Shown piece after piece: positions 1 through 10,137 of a stretch of 64,000 bases of DNA (its first letter is position 1; each line of letters opens with the position of its first letter). Location: positions 4,278,001-4,342,000 of the forward strand of contig NZ_CP102592.1 in NCBI RefSeq assembly GCF_025666195.1. Reading direction: 5' to 3'. The position numbers and the translations under genes were made by a program. The stretch is from Xanthomonas sp. CFBP 8443 (GTDB lineage: Bacteria > Pseudomonadota > Gammaproteobacteria > Xanthomonadales > Xanthomonadaceae). The notes under the pieces are model-generated. The model had not been told where the DNA came from and did not search any database. It worked only from the letters and a program-made list of their open reading frames with translations.

Positions 1-594
1 CACGTCGTAGCCTTCGGTGATCGCGCCGAGCCGGTGCGCGGTGGCCAGCGCCTGCAGGCCGGCCACGCCCAGGCCCATCACCAGCACGCGCGCGGCGCGC
101 AACGAGCCGACCGCGGTGGTCATCATCGGCAGGATCCGCGGCAGATGCACCGCACCCAGCAGCGGCGCGTAGTAGCCGGCCAGCGCGGCTTGGCTGGACA
201 GCACGTCCAGCGCCTGCGCGCGGCTGATCCGCGGCACGGTTTCCATCGCGAACGCGGTGATGCGGCGTTCGCACAGCAACTCCAGCAATCCCGGCGCCTT
301 GGCCGGATACAGCATCGCGACCAGCACGCTGCCCGGACGCATCGCCGCCAGCGTCTGCAGCGACGGCGCCTGCACCGCCAGCACCAGGTCGGCGCCGGCG
401 ACGACATCCTGCGCATCGTCGAACACCGCGGCGCCGGCATAGGCCGCATCGGCGAAGCGCGAGGCCACGCCGGCTCCCGCCTGCAGGCGCAGCTGCGCGC
501 CCAGCTTCGCCAGCTTCGGCAGCACCGCCGGCACCATCGCCACGCGGCGCTCGCCGGTTTGCTGTTCCTTCACTACCGCTACGGTGAACGCCAT
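1..594 (-). CDS. pntA: NAD(P) transhydrogenase subunit alpha, N-terminal part (partial)
   Basis: The reading frame runs from an ATG at 594 to the left window edge without a stop, giving 198 residues. The protein starts MAFTVAVVKEQ and carries the alanine dehydrogenase/PNT N-terminal features: a GERRVAMVP segment and a later VLVMGLGVAGLQA Rossmann-type glycine motif. In the family this subunit binds NAD(H) on the cytoplasmic side of the proton-translocating transhydrogenase, which couples hydride transfer between NADH and NADP+ to the membrane potential. The rest of the gene and the partner subunits lie outside the window. A perfect FNR-type inverted repeat is centred about 63 bp upstream of the start codon. 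Alanine dehydrogenase is the alternative; the E-R-R-V-A start and lack of alanine dehydrogenase spacing favour PntA. Confidence 0.85.
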   Translation of the reverse strand, partial: MAFTVAVVKEQQTGERRVAMVPAVLPKLAKLGAQLRLQAGAGVASRFADAAYAGAAVFDDAQDVVAGADLVLAVQAPSLQTLAAMRPGSVLVAMLYPAKAPGLLELLCERRITAFAMETVPRISRAQALDVLSSQAALAGYYAPLLGAVHLPRILPMMTTAVGSLRAARVLVMGLGVAGLQALATAHRLGAITEGYDV

Positions 595-939
595 GAGCCA
601 GTGCCTGTCGGTTAGGACAGACACGGTGCGCGTGCGCGCCACCGCCCACATTGATTGCGATCAATTGCGGCCGAGGTATTGGCCTGCGGTACAGGCGCTG
701 GACAAGGCGGCGGCGGCTGTCGGCTATTGGGCTAGCAACGACCGACAGATCGGCTTGCCGCCGCACGCCGGCAGGCGGCTGCGGAGTGAAGCAGTGCATT
801 GTTGCCTTCGGCACGGCGACGTCGGTGACGCGTTGATCGCGGCTCGGCGAACGCGTGCGCAGCGTCGGTCGCGGCGGGATGCCACGCGATGCATCGGCAC
901 CGGCCCCGGCCCCGGCAGGCGGCCAGGCATGGGACGGCT
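595..939. other. Intergenic region upstream of pntA
   Basis: This 345-base stretch separates the pntA start from the end of the VirJ-like gene. Apart from the FNR-type box at 651-664 I see no gene, repeat array or clear terminator in it. The open frames it contains lack ribosome binding sites and family resemblance. Confidence 0.5.
651..664. promoter_or_regulatory. Perfect FNR/Anr-type box upstream of pntA
   Basis: The sequence TTGATTGCGATCAA matches the FNR/Anr/Dnr consensus TTGAT-N4-ATCAA at every fixed position, and the flanking A and T extend the dyad to six bases per arm. Its centre lies about 63 bp before the pntA start codon, which suits an activator site. No sigma-70 -10 element stands out at the ideal distance. 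Which regulator would bind is unknown. Confidence 0.55.
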
Positions 940-2271
940 CTACTGAAGGGCGCCAGGCTGCGCGCGCAGCGCAACGGCCGGCACCGCGGCTGCGTGAGGA
1001 TGGCCGGTGTCGATGGTCGCCATAGGATGGCGTGCGTCCTCTGCGAGCTGCTGCCAACGCGCATCCACGATCGTCGCCAACCCCGCCGGACGCTGGTCGA
1101 AATGGTGGCCGCCGTGCAGCGCGACGATCTGCGCGCCGCTGTCGCGCAGCTCCGGGCACAGCGTGTCCTTTTCCTGGTCGCCGTACACGCACAGCAGCTG
1201 CGCTGGGGCGATGCGCGCGATCTCCGGCAGCACCGGTTGGGCGTCGTCGGCATCGCCCAGGTCCAGCCAGTTGCGCACGCGGATCTGGAAATCGGCCTTG
1301 TGGTCGACGCCGAACAACGCCAGCAACCCGACCTGCGCGCGCTGCGCCGGCGGCAGCCGGTTGTACATGAACGGCAGCGCGGTGGCGCCGAAGGAATAGC
1401 CGACCAGCAGGATCTTTTGCGGGTGCCAGCGTTGCTGGTAGTAGTCGATGACCCGCCGCAGATCGGCGCTGGACTGCGCCGGCGGCTTGGCATGCCAGAA
1501 ATAGCGCAGGCTGTCCCAGCCCACCACCGCGATCCCGCGTTGCTGCAGGGCCTCGGCCATGCCCTTGTCGATATCGCGCCAGCCCCCGTCGCCGGACAGC
1601 ACGATGGCCAGCGGCGCGTCCGGCGTGCGCACCGGCAGCTCGGTCAACGGCAGGTCCTCGAGCGCGCCGCCGCTGGCCGGGGCGTGCAGGTGCGCGGCCA
1701 CGCGCGCGGCCAGCGCCGCGTCCACGGCGGCGGCGGGTGCCGGCGCGATATCGACGAAGCCTTGCGCGGCGTTGGCTTGCGCGGTGCCGGCGCAGACCTC
1801 GGTCGGCGCCGGCGCCACGCCGATCGCGCCGCCCAGGGTCGCCGCCGGCGCGGCGCCGACGATGCGCTCGGCCAGCGTCGCCGCGCGTCCGCTGCCGGCC
1901 AGCATCGGCAGGAAATAGCGCTCCCCGTGCAGGTCGCGCTGCAGGCGCCGGCTCAGCTGCTCGGCATCGTGCCAGGCATGGCTGCAACCGCGGCCGGCGC
2001 GTTGCAGCCGGGCCTGGTAACGATCGCCGTTGACCGTCGCCACCAGCGCGCCGGTGGCGGCGATGCGCGCGGTCGCCGCCCGGCGCTGCGCCGGCGTGCC
2101 GCTGGCGAGCAGGATCACCATGCCCTGCACCGGCCCCGGCGGCTTGGTCAGGACGATGCGGCCATAGCCGCAGCAATGCACGATGCCGGGCGCGAAATAG
2201 GCACGCGCGACGGCATAGCCGGCCAGGCCCAGCAGCACGCTGCCCAGCAACCACAACCGCGGGAATTTCAT
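940..2271 (-). CDS. AcvB/VirJ-family hydrolase
   Basis: The 443-residue protein has one N-terminal hydrophobic segment (residues about 5-27), so it is probably exported or membrane-anchored. The C-terminal half has an alpha/beta-hydrolase core: VLSGDGGWRDIDKG, the nucleophile elbow VGYSFGATALPFMYN, and a closing GGHHFDQ histidine. This order of motifs is typical of the VirJ/AcvB family. In Agrobacterium, AcvB hydrolyses lysyl-phosphatidylglycerol in the periplasm; VirJ was first described as a Ti-plasmid virulence factor. No lipid aminoacylase gene is visible in the window, so the substrate here is inferred only from the family. It follows rodA in the same direction but is separated from it by about 400 bases. 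Confidence 0.8.
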   Translation of the reverse strand: MKFPRLWLLGSVLLGLAGYAVARAYFAPGIVHCCGYGRIVLTKPPGPVQGMVILLASGTPAQRRAATARIAATGALVATVNGDRYQARLQRAGRGCSHAWHDAEQLSRRLQRDLHGERYFLPMLAGSGRAATLAERIVGAAPAATLGGAIGVAPAPTEVCAGTAQANAAQGFVDIAPAPAAAVDAALAARVAAHLHAPASGGALEDLPLTELPVRTPDAPLAIVLSGDGGWRDIDKGMAEALQQRGIAVVGWDSLRYFWHAKPPAQSSADLRRVIDYYQQRWHPQKILLVGYSFGATALPFMYNRLPPAQRAQVGLLALFGVDHKADFQIRVRNWLDLGDADDAQPVLPEIARIAPAQLLCVYGDQEKDTLCPELRDSGAQIVALHGGHHFDQRPAGLATIVDARWQQLAEDARHPMATIDTGHPHAAAVPAVALRAQPGALQ

Positions 2272-2666
2272 CGACGCACATCCATGTCGGCACAGCCGAA
2301 CGGGCAGGAATCACGGGAAGGACGAGCGAGGGACTACCGCACACGAACGGACGCAGGTGAGCGACACGGGCCAGGCCCGGATCGACGTTGCGCGGTGCTG
2401 GCTCCCTCGGTGGACGCGGGTCGGCTGGGCGGCGTCGACGCCGCGCATGGCTCACCCGGAACGGATCCTGCGCTCGCGACGGGCCGCAAGCAGCGGCACC
2501 GCGACGTGGCATCGATGCGGATTGTGCGCAGCGCCGACACACGCCGCAATCGGTTGCCACCTTGATGCTTGCTTGCGGTTAAGCCAATGCGCACCGGTTG
2601 CCGGCACCGGCATTCGAGCGGGCCGCGCGCCGCGTTCGCGCAGGCGCGGATGGCTGGGCGCAGTCG
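2272..2666. other. Intergenic region between rodA and the VirJ-like gene
   Basis: This 395-base stretch contains no recognisable gene, repeat family or strong terminator. It includes several short GC-rich dyads near 2590-2650, just after the rodA stop, but none is followed by a T run. Confidence 0.4.
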
Positions 2667-3785
2667 CTAGTAGCCGTGCACCGGACGGTGCGCCTTGACC
2701 GCCATCACCAGGCCCAGGCCGGCCAGCAGCGACACCGCGGAGGTGCCGCCGTAGCTCATCAGCGGCATCGGTACCCCGACCACCGGCAGCAGCCCGGAGA
2801 TCATGCCGCCGTTGACCAGCACGTAGACGAAGAACGCCAGCCCGGTGGCGCCGGCGAGCAACCGCGAGAACGTATCGCGCGCCTGCACCGCGATCCACAG
2901 GCAGCGCCCGATCACCACCAGGTACAGGGTCAGCACCGTGGCCACGCCGATCCAGCCGAATTCCTCGCTGAGCACGGAGAACGCGAAGTCGGTGGTCTGC
3001 TCGGGGATGAAGTTCAGGTGCGACTGCGAGCCCAGGCCCCAGCCCTTGCCGTGCAGGCCGCCGGAGCCGATCGCGATCTTGGATTGGATGATGTTCCAGC
3101 CCGCGCCGAGCGCATCGTTCTCCGGATTGAGGAACATCATGATCCGGTCCTTCTGGTAGGGCCGCAGCAGCCACAGCCAGGCCACCGGCGCGGCCGCGGC
3201 GACGCCGCCCACCGCGATGCCCACCCACCACCACGGCAGCCCGGCCAGCAGCAGCACGAAACCGCCGCTGGCGGCGATCAGCACGCCGGTGCCGAAGTCC
3301 GGCTGCAGCATGATCAGCGCGGTCGGCAGGCCGATGATCACCGCGCTGACCAGCACCGTGGGCAGGCGCGGCGGCAGCGGCACGCGGTGCAGGTACCAGG
3401 CCACCATCATCGGCATGCTGATCTTCAGCAACTCGGCCGGCTGCAGGTAGAACACCTTCAGGTCCAGCCACTGCCGGCCGTACTTGCCGGTGCCCAGCGC
3501 GAACACCGCCAGCAGCGGCAGCATCGACAGCGCGTAGATCAGCGGCGTCCACGCGCGCAAGCGCAGCGCCGAGACCCGCGACAGGCCCCACATCGCCGCC
3601 GCGCCGATCGCGAAGCGGATGCCCTGCGCCAGCATCAGGTGGTTGCCGCCGGACTGGCCGCCGGCGCTCTTGAGCACCGCCAGGCCGATCACCATCAGCG
3701 CGCCCAGGGCCAGGCACAGCGGCCAGTCCAGGGTGCGGGCGAAGCGGCCGCCGAGATCGGTCAGCCAGCGCAGGAAATCCTTCAT
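2667..3785 (-). CDS. rodA: Rod-shape SEDS glycosyltransferase RodA
   Basis: The 372-residue polytopic membrane protein is RodA, the SEDS-family peptidoglycan polymerase that works with PBP2 in lateral wall elongation. It has multiple hydrophobic helices and SEDS motifs including RQWLDLKVFYLQPAE, QPDFGTG and, near the end, VPLPLMSYGGTS (seen as VGVPMPLMSYGGTS). The start ATG at 3785 gives MKDFLRWLTDLG and overlaps the mrdA stop codon in an ATGA arrangement, so the two are translationally coupled. It is the last gene of the mreBCD-mrdA-rodA operon. Its length matches the family. Confidence 0.97.
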   Translation of the reverse strand: MKDFLRWLTDLGGRFARTLDWPLCLALGALMVIGLAVLKSAGGQSGGNHLMLAQGIRFAIGAAAMWGLSRVSALRLRAWTPLIYALSMLPLLAVFALGTGKYGRQWLDLKVFYLQPAELLKISMPMMVAWYLHRVPLPPRLPTVLVSAVIIGLPTALIMLQPDFGTGVLIAASGGFVLLLAGLPWWWVGIAVGGVAAAAPVAWLWLLRPYQKDRIMMFLNPENDALGAGWNIIQSKIAIGSGGLHGKGWGLGSQSHLNFIPEQTTDFAFSVLSEEFGWIGVATVLTLYLVVIGRCLWIAVQARDTFSRLLAGATGLAFFVYVLVNGGMISGLLPVVGVPMPLMSYGGTSAVSLLAGLGLVMAVKAHRPVHGY

Positions 3786-5842
3786 CGTTCGTCCGGAATC
3801 TCGTCGGGGATCGGCGGCGGCGCGGCCGGCACCGCCACGCTGGCGGCATCCACCGCGACCGGGCCGACCAGCACCGGCAGCTCGCCGGCGGCCAGCGCCA
3901 CCGCGTCGGCGGCGGCGCGCGAGCCCGGGTCCTCGGCGTAGTACAGCTCGCTGCCGAACGCGGTGGCGCCGCGCAGGCTGTCCAGCGGCTCGATGCCGGC
4001 CGGCAGGCGGCCGAGCAGCCAGGCATCGAAGATCTTGCGCGCGATCGGCGCGGCGGTGCTGGCGCCGTAGCCGCCGCCCTCCACCGCGATGGCCAGCGCG
4101 ATGGTCGGCTGCTCGGCCGGGGCGAAGCCTTCGAACAGCGAGCGGTGGCGCAGGTGCATCGGCAGGCTGCGCGGATCCACCGCGGCGTTGCCCTTGCGGC
4201 TGACCACCTGCGCGGTGCCGGTCTTGCCGGCCATCTGGTACGGCGCGCTCACCGCGATCGCATGGCCGCTGCCGCCCGGACGCATGGTGTCCATCATCCC
4301 TTCGCGCACCGCCTGCAGGTTGCCGGGGTTGTCGCTGATCGGCTTGCCTGTGCCGAGCGGCACCGGCGTCCACGGCTGGTCGAACGCGCCGCGCCGCGCC
4401 ATCACCAGGTGCGGCGTGCGCAGCTGGCCGTCGGCGATGCCCGCCACCGCGCGCACCAGTTGCAGCGGCGTCACCTTCCAGTCGCCCTGGCCGATGGCGA
4501 TGTTGACCGTGTCGCCGGGGTACCACGCTTCCTTGCGGCTCTTCGCCTTGTACGCCGGCGACGGCACGATGCCGCCGCTCTCGCCGATCAGGTCGATGCC
4601 GGTGGGCGCGCCGAAGCCGTAGCGGGTCATGTACTGGTCGACCTTGCCGATGCCCATGTCGATGGCCAGCTTGTAGTAGTAGGTGTTGACCGACTGCGAG
4701 ATCGACTTGCGCAGGTCGGTCCAGCCGTGCCCGCCGCGGTGCGAGTCGCCCCAGCCGCGGCTGACCCCGGGCAGGTAGAACATGCCGGTGGACAGAATCT
4801 TGTCTTCCGGGCGGCGGGTGCCGCTGTCCAGCCCGGCCAGGCCCATGAACGGTTTGATGGTCGAGCCGGGCGCCACCCCGCCCAGCACCAGCCGGTTGAA
4901 CTGCGGCCGCGACAGGTCGCTGTTGAGCGCCTGGAAATCGGCATGCGAGATGCCGTTGACGAACAGGTTGGGGTCGTAGGACGGCAGGCTGACCATCGCC
5001 AGGATCTCGCCGGTGCGCGGGTCGATCGCCACCGCCGAGCCCTGGTAGTCGCCGAACGCGGCGACCATCGCACGCTGCAGATCGGCGTCGATGGACAGGC
5101 GCAGGTCGGCGCCGGACTGCGCCGGCACCCGGCCGACGGTGCGGATCGCGCGGCCCTGCACGTTGGTCTCGACCTGCTCGTAGCCGACCTTGCCGCGCAG
5201 CGCCTCTTCGTAATAGCGCTCCAGCCCGGACTTGCCGATGTGGGTCAGCGCCGCGTTGCCCTCGCCCAGCGTCTCCAGGTCCTTCTCGTCGATGCGGCCG
5301 ACGTAGCCGATGATGTGCGCGAACAGCTCGCCGTAGGGGTAGTGCCGGGTCAGGTACGGCTCCAGCTCCACGCCCGGGAAGCGCCAGCGGTCGACCGCGA
5401 AGCGCGCGCGCTCCTCCTCGCTGACCCGCAGCTTCAGGGTGATCGGGCGGAAGCTGCGGCTGGCCTTGCGCGCGGCCTGGAAGCGTTCGACGTCCTCCGG
5501 CGCCAGCGCGATCACCTTGCCCAGCTCGGCCAGCAGCGCGTCCATGTCGTCGACCTTGTCCGGGGTCACGTCGAGCCGGAACGCGGGCACGTTCTCGGCC
5601 AGCAGGCGGCCGTTGCGGTCGTAGATCATGCCGCGCCCCGGCACCACCGGCCGCGGCTTGATCCGGTTGGCGTCCGAGCGCGTGGCGTAGACGTCGTGGT
5701 CCAGCACCTGCAGCTTGAAGTACCAGGCGCCCAGCCCGACCAGCGCGATCAGCACGCCGAGGAAGCCCAGCGCCGCGCGGCGCCGGAACTGCTCGGCCTC
5801 GGCGTGCGGGTTCTTCTGCGTGCGGCGGGTGGTCAGGGCCAC
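3782..5842 (-). CDS. mrdA: Penicillin-binding protein 2 (elongasome transpeptidase)
   Basis: The 686-residue protein is PBP2, which crosslinks new lateral peptidoglycan in the periplasm and partners RodA. An N-terminal membrane anchor (about residues 23-42) is followed by the PBP dimer/pedestal region and the transpeptidase domain. The catalytic motifs are intact: GSTIK with nucleophile Ser327 and Lys330, SVN at 384-386, and KTG at 540-542. The start is GTG at 5842, one base after the mreD stop codon. An alanine- and proline-rich tail of about 60 residues extends beyond the transpeptidase domain and makes it longer than the E. coli protein. Confidence 0.97.
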   Translation of the reverse strand: MALTTRRTQKNPHAEAEQFRRRAALGFLGVLIALVGLGAWYFKLQVLDHDVYATRSDANRIKPRPVVPGRGMIYDRNGRLLAENVPAFRLDVTPDKVDDMDALLAELGKVIALAPEDVERFQAARKASRSFRPITLKLRVSEEERARFAVDRWRFPGVELEPYLTRHYPYGELFAHIIGYVGRIDEKDLETLGEGNAALTHIGKSGLERYYEEALRGKVGYEQVETNVQGRAIRTVGRVPAQSGADLRLSIDADLQRAMVAAFGDYQGSAVAIDPRTGEILAMVSLPSYDPNLFVNGISHADFQALNSDLSRPQFNRLVLGGVAPGSTIKPFMGLAGLDSGTRRPEDKILSTGMFYLPGVSRGWGDSHRGGHGWTDLRKSISQSVNTYYYKLAIDMGIGKVDQYMTRYGFGAPTGIDLIGESGGIVPSPAYKAKSRKEAWYPGDTVNIAIGQGDWKVTPLQLVRAVAGIADGQLRTPHLVMARRGAFDQPWTPVPLGTGKPISDNPGNLQAVREGMMDTMRPGGSGHAIAVSAPYQMAGKTGTAQVVSRKGNAAVDPRSLPMHLRHRSLFEGFAPAEQPTIALAIAVEGGGYGASTAAPIARKIFDAWLLGRLPAGIEPLDSLRGATAFGSELYYAEDPGSRAAADAVALAAGELPVLVGPVAVDAASVAVPAAPPPIPDEIPDER

Positions 5843-5843
5843 G

Positions 5844-6332
5844 CTACTTCTTGCTCCGCCGGCCCAGCCGCAGCGCGTCCAGCAGCACGAACAGCGGCGG
5901 CCACAGCGCCATGCCCAGCAGCGGCGCCCACCAGTAGTTCCACGGCAACGGCGGCTCGCCCACCGCCAGGTGCACGGCCGCGGCGACGATGCGGTCGTTG
6001 ACCAGCAGCCCGCCGATCGCCAGCGCCTGCTGCGACATCGGGAAGAAGCGGATGCGCGCGCGGAAGCGCTGCAGGATGAAGCCCAGGATCACCAGCCGCA
6101 GCGCCTGTTCGCCCAGCACCCCGCCGTACAGCAGGTCGGCGACCACGCCGATGGCGAAGGCGAAACCGAGCCCGACCGTGTCCGGCGTCTCGATCACCCA
6201 GTACGCCACCACCAGCGCCAGGAAATACGGGCGCAGCGGCTGCAGCACCAGCGGCAACGGCAGCAGGCCCAGCACCAGCGCCAGGACCACACTGGCCGGG
6301 AGCACCCAGCCTTTGCTGCGGGGGCGGCTCAT
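5844..6332 (-). CDS. mreD: Rod-shape-determining protein MreD
   Basis: The 162-residue protein is almost entirely hydrophobic, with about five membrane segments, and matches MreD in size, composition and operon position. MreD is an inner-membrane part of the elongasome that binds MreC. The ATG overlaps the mreC stop codon (ATGA), and mrdA follows after one base, so translation of the whole block is coupled. Confidence 0.95.
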   Translation of the reverse strand: MSRPRSKGWVLPASVVLALVLGLLPLPLVLQPLRPYFLALVVAYWVIETPDTVGLGFAFAIGVVADLLYGGVLGEQALRLVILGFILQRFRARIRFFPMSQQALAIGGLLVNDRIVAAAVHLAVGEPPLPWNYWWAPLLGMALWPPLFVLLDALRLGRRSKK

Positions 6333-7450
6333 TGCTGCGTCTCCTGCGGAGACGCCGGGATTGGGGATTCGGGATTCGGGATTGGGGAAGAGCGCGGCTC
6401 CTGCGCAGCCGCCGGGACCGGGGACCGGGGACCGGGGACCCGGTCAGGAGCGGAGGTCCGATCGGGTACCGAGCCGGCCGTCGGCGCAGCAGCGGGCGCA
6501 GAACCGTGCCCTTGAGCCGGTCCATGCGTCGCATTGCTGTCGCCGTTGCTGCTACCGGGTCCCCGGTCCCCGGTCCCTGGTCCCGATTCTCCCGGCTGCC
6601 CCGGTCCCGCTGCCGCGACCGAAGGTCGCAGCAGCAAAACGTCCCGCCCGCGATCCAGCTTCGCCGCCGGCTTCAGGTCGCCGACCAGGAAGGCGTGGGT
6701 GTCGTCCGGGCGCAGCGCCGACACGGTGCCGACCGGGAAGCCGGCCGGGAAGCGGCCGCCCAGGCCGGAGGTGACGATCTCGTCGCCGACCTCGACCCCG
6801 GCGCTAAGTGGCACGTCGCGCAGTTGCAGGGTGTCGCCGCGGCCGTAGACGATCAGGCGCACGCCGTTGCGCGCCACGGTCACCGGCACCGCGTGGTCGG
6901 GGTCGGTCAGCAGCAGCACGGTGGAATGCAGCGGGGTCACCTCGATCACCTGGCCCATCAGGCCGCCGGCGTCGATCACCGCCTGGCCGACGTGCACGCC
7001 GTCGCGGCCGCCGGCGTCGAGCACCAGGCGCTGCCGGGTCGGGTCCAGGTCGATGTCCAGGATCGGCGCCAGCTGCACGTCCAGGCCGCGGCGCTCGGCC
7101 ACGCCGAGCAGCTCGCGCAGCTGCGCGTTGTCCAGCGCCGCGGTCTGCAGCCGGGTCAGGCGCGCCTTGGCGATCAGCAGCTCGTTGCGCAGCGCGCGGT
7201 TTTCCCTGACCAGTTGCGCATGGCTGGCGGCGTTCTCCTGCACCTGCGAGCCGAGCCGGCCCGGCAGCCCGGCCAGCGCCCACAGCGGCTGCACCAGCAG
7301 GTTGGTCTGGCTGCGCACCTGCTTCAGCCAGCCCGCCTGCGCATCGAGCACGATCAGCACCACCGCCAGGGCCAGGTACGCAAGCAGGCGCGGCGTGCTG
7401 GCGGCTTCGCCCGGGCGGGCAGTGACGGGAGGACCGGCGTAGGGAGGCAC
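6329..7450 (-). CDS. mreC: Rod-shape-determining protein MreC with a repeat-derived C-terminal tail
   Basis: The 373-residue protein has a transmembrane helix at about residues 21-38, a coiled coil at about 70-115 and the MreC beta-domains to about residue 276. MreC is the periplasmic scaffold of the elongasome and contacts PBP2. The last 97 or so residues do not look like MreC. They are low-complexity Gly/Pro/Ser sequence such as ESGPGTGDRGPG, VPGPRSPVP and SSPIPNPESPIP. The underlying DNA is heptanucleotide repeat (GGGGACC and GGGATTC types) that also occurs between genes here. The tail stays in frame to the conserved overlap with mreD, so it is predicted to be translated. Confidence 0.95.
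   Translation of the reverse strand: MPPYAGPPVTARPGEAASTPRLLAYLALAVVLIVLDAQAGWLKQVRSQTNLLVQPLWALAGLPGRLGSQVQENAASHAQLVRENRALRNELLIAKARLTRLQTAALDNAQLRELLGVAERRGLDVQLAPILDIDLDPTRQRLVLDAGGRDGVHVGQAVIDAGGLMGQVIEVTPLHSTVLLLTDPDHAVPVTVARNGVRLIVYGRGDTLQLRDVPLSAGVEVGDEIVTSGLGGRFPAGFPVGTVSALRPDDTHAFLVGDLKPAAKLDRGRDVLLLRPSVAAAGPGQPGESGPGTGDRGPGSSNGDSNATHGPAQGHGSAPAAAPTAGSVPDRTSAPDRVPGPRSPVPAAAQEPRSSPIPNPESPIPASPQETQQ
6357..6583. repeat. Heptamer repeat arrays inside the 3' part of mreC
   Basis: There are three arrays. 6357-6387 has GGGATTC/GGGATTG units, 6414-6442 has GGGGACC units, and 6557-6583 has the reverse complement of the GGGGACC type. The last two form an inverted pair with a spacer of about 115 bases. 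All lie within the coding frame of mreC. Confidence 0.85.
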
Positions 7451-7617
7451 GGGCTAGAGCCGGGAAGAGAGAAGCGGGAAAAGGGAATCGGAAAACGACA
7501 GCGCGCTCCCGGGTCGATCAGGCCGGGGCGCAGGCACGGCAACGGACGGGGAACCGGCAAGGGGATCGGCCCGGACCGGCGCTTCGATTCTCCCCCCACG
7601 GTTCCCGGCGCCGGCCA

Positions 7618-8850
<1,233 letters not shown>

Positions 8851-8925
8851 TTACCCTTTGCGCCGCGGCGACCCCGCACGTCGCCCGCCTGAATGCGGGC
8901 TCATCCCTCCGCCAAGGCCTGCCCG

Positions 8926-9858
8926 ATGTCCGTACTGATCTGTGGTTCCCTCGCTTTCGACACCATCATGGTGTTCCCGGACCAGTTCAAGAACCACATC
9001 CTGCCGGACAAGGTGCACATCCTGAACGTGTCGTTCCTGGTGCCGCGGATGCGCCGCGAGTTCGGCGGCTGCGCCGGCAACATCGCCTACAACCTGCACC
9101 TGCTGGGCGGCGACCCGATCCCGATGGGCACGGTGGGCCAGGACTTCGGCCCGTACCGCGAGCATTTCGAGACGCTGGGCATCGACCTGTCGCGGGTCAA
9201 GGTGATCGAGGACCTGTTCACCCCGCAGGCATTCATCACCACCGACCACGACAACAACCAGATCACCGCGTTCCATCCGGGCGCGATGATGCGCAGCTAC
9301 GAGAACCACGTGCGCGACGTGCCGGGCGTAACCCTGGGCCTGGTCGGCCCGGACGGGCGCGAGGGCATGATCCAGAACGCCGAGGAATTCGCCGCCGCCG
9401 GCATCCCGTTCATCTTCGACCCCGGCCAGGCGATGCCGCTGTTCAGCGGCCCGGAACTGCGCACCTTCATCGAGCAGGCCGACTACGTGGTGGTCAACGA
9501 CTACGAGTCCAACCTGCTGCAGGAGCGCACCGGCTGGAACGAGCAGGACATCGTCTCGCGGGTGCAGGCCTACATCACCACCCAGGGCCCGAAGGGCGCG
9601 CTGGTCTATACCCCCGAGAAGACCTACGACATCCCGCCGGCGCACGAGCGCCGCGTGGTCGACCCGACCGGCTGCGGCGACGCGTTCCGCGCCGGCCTGA
9701 TCTTCGGTATCCAGCGCGGCTGCGACTGGCTGACGATCGGGCGGATGGGCAACCTGATGGGCGCGCTGAAGGTGGAGCACCCGGGCACCCAGAACCAGCG
9801 CTTCGATTTCGACGAGTTCAACGACCAGTTCAAGCAGCAGTTCGGGTATGCGTTGTAA
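8926..9858 (+). CDS. PfkB-family carbohydrate/nucleoside kinase
   Basis: The 310-residue cytoplasmic protein belongs to the PfkB (ribokinase-like) family. The N-terminal glycine-rich region (EFGGCAGNIAYNLHLLGG) binds substrate, and the C-terminal signature VDPTGCGDAFRAGLIFG contains the catalytic aspartate and the anion hole. Of the family members it most resembles the group annotated as adenosine kinase or sugar kinase in Xanthomonas; the substrate cannot be read from sequence. The ATG at 8926 is preferred to an in-frame ATG at 8893 because the protein then begins at the conserved MSVLICGSLAFDT. It stands alone, divergent from mreB, with a terminator downstream. Confidence 0.88.
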   Translation: MSVLICGSLAFDTIMVFPDQFKNHILPDKVHILNVSFLVPRMRREFGGCAGNIAYNLHLLGGDPIPMGTVGQDFGPYREHFETLGIDLSRVKVIEDLFTPQAFITTDHDNNQITAFHPGAMMRSYENHVRDVPGVTLGLVGPDGREGMIQNAEEFAAAGIPFIFDPGQAMPLFSGPELRTFIEQADYVVVNDYESNLLQERTGWNEQDIVSRVQAYITTQGPKGALVYTPEKTYDIPPAHERRVVDPTGCGDAFRAGLIFGIQRGCDWLTIGRMGNLMGALKVEHPGTQNQRFDFDEFNDQFKQQFGYAL

Positions 9859-9862
9859 GGCC

Positions 9863-10053
9863 GGGATTGGGGATTCGGGATTGGGGATTCGTTGAGAAGC
9901 CGGGATTGGGGATTGGGGATTCGTAAAAGCCGGTCCTGGCGCTTGATTTTCACTAGAACCGCGCATTTGCGCGGTTTTTTTGTTTGGATGGCCGGACCGA
10001 CCCGCCGCGGGCCACCCGCCCTTGCCAATCCCCAATCCCGAATCCCCAATCCC
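9863..10053. repeat. Inverted pair of GGGATTC/GGGATTG heptamer arrays
   Basis: Forward arrays lie at 9863-9891 and 9902-9922, and a reverse-complement array at 10026-10053. The pair brackets the predicted terminator at 9957-9982. It can form a long stem in either strand. Confidence 0.8.
9957..9982 (+). terminator. Rho-independent terminator after the PfkB kinase gene
   Basis: AACCGCGC and GCGCGGTT form an 8-bp stem with an ATTT loop, followed by a run of T residues. It is about 100 bases after the kinase stop codon. Confidence 0.8.
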
Positions 10054-10137
10054 GGCTTTTGCTGCACTGCGGTTTGAGCATGGGACGGGTTTGTGCGTCA
10101 CTGGCCGCCTGATCCGGGGTCGGATCGAGGGGCGCAC

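Noticed and set aside
2598..3941. A 447-codon plus-strand frame opposite rodA
   Set aside because: It is a high-GC shadow frame rich in Arg, Gln and His with no family motifs; rodA and mrdA are certain on the other strand.
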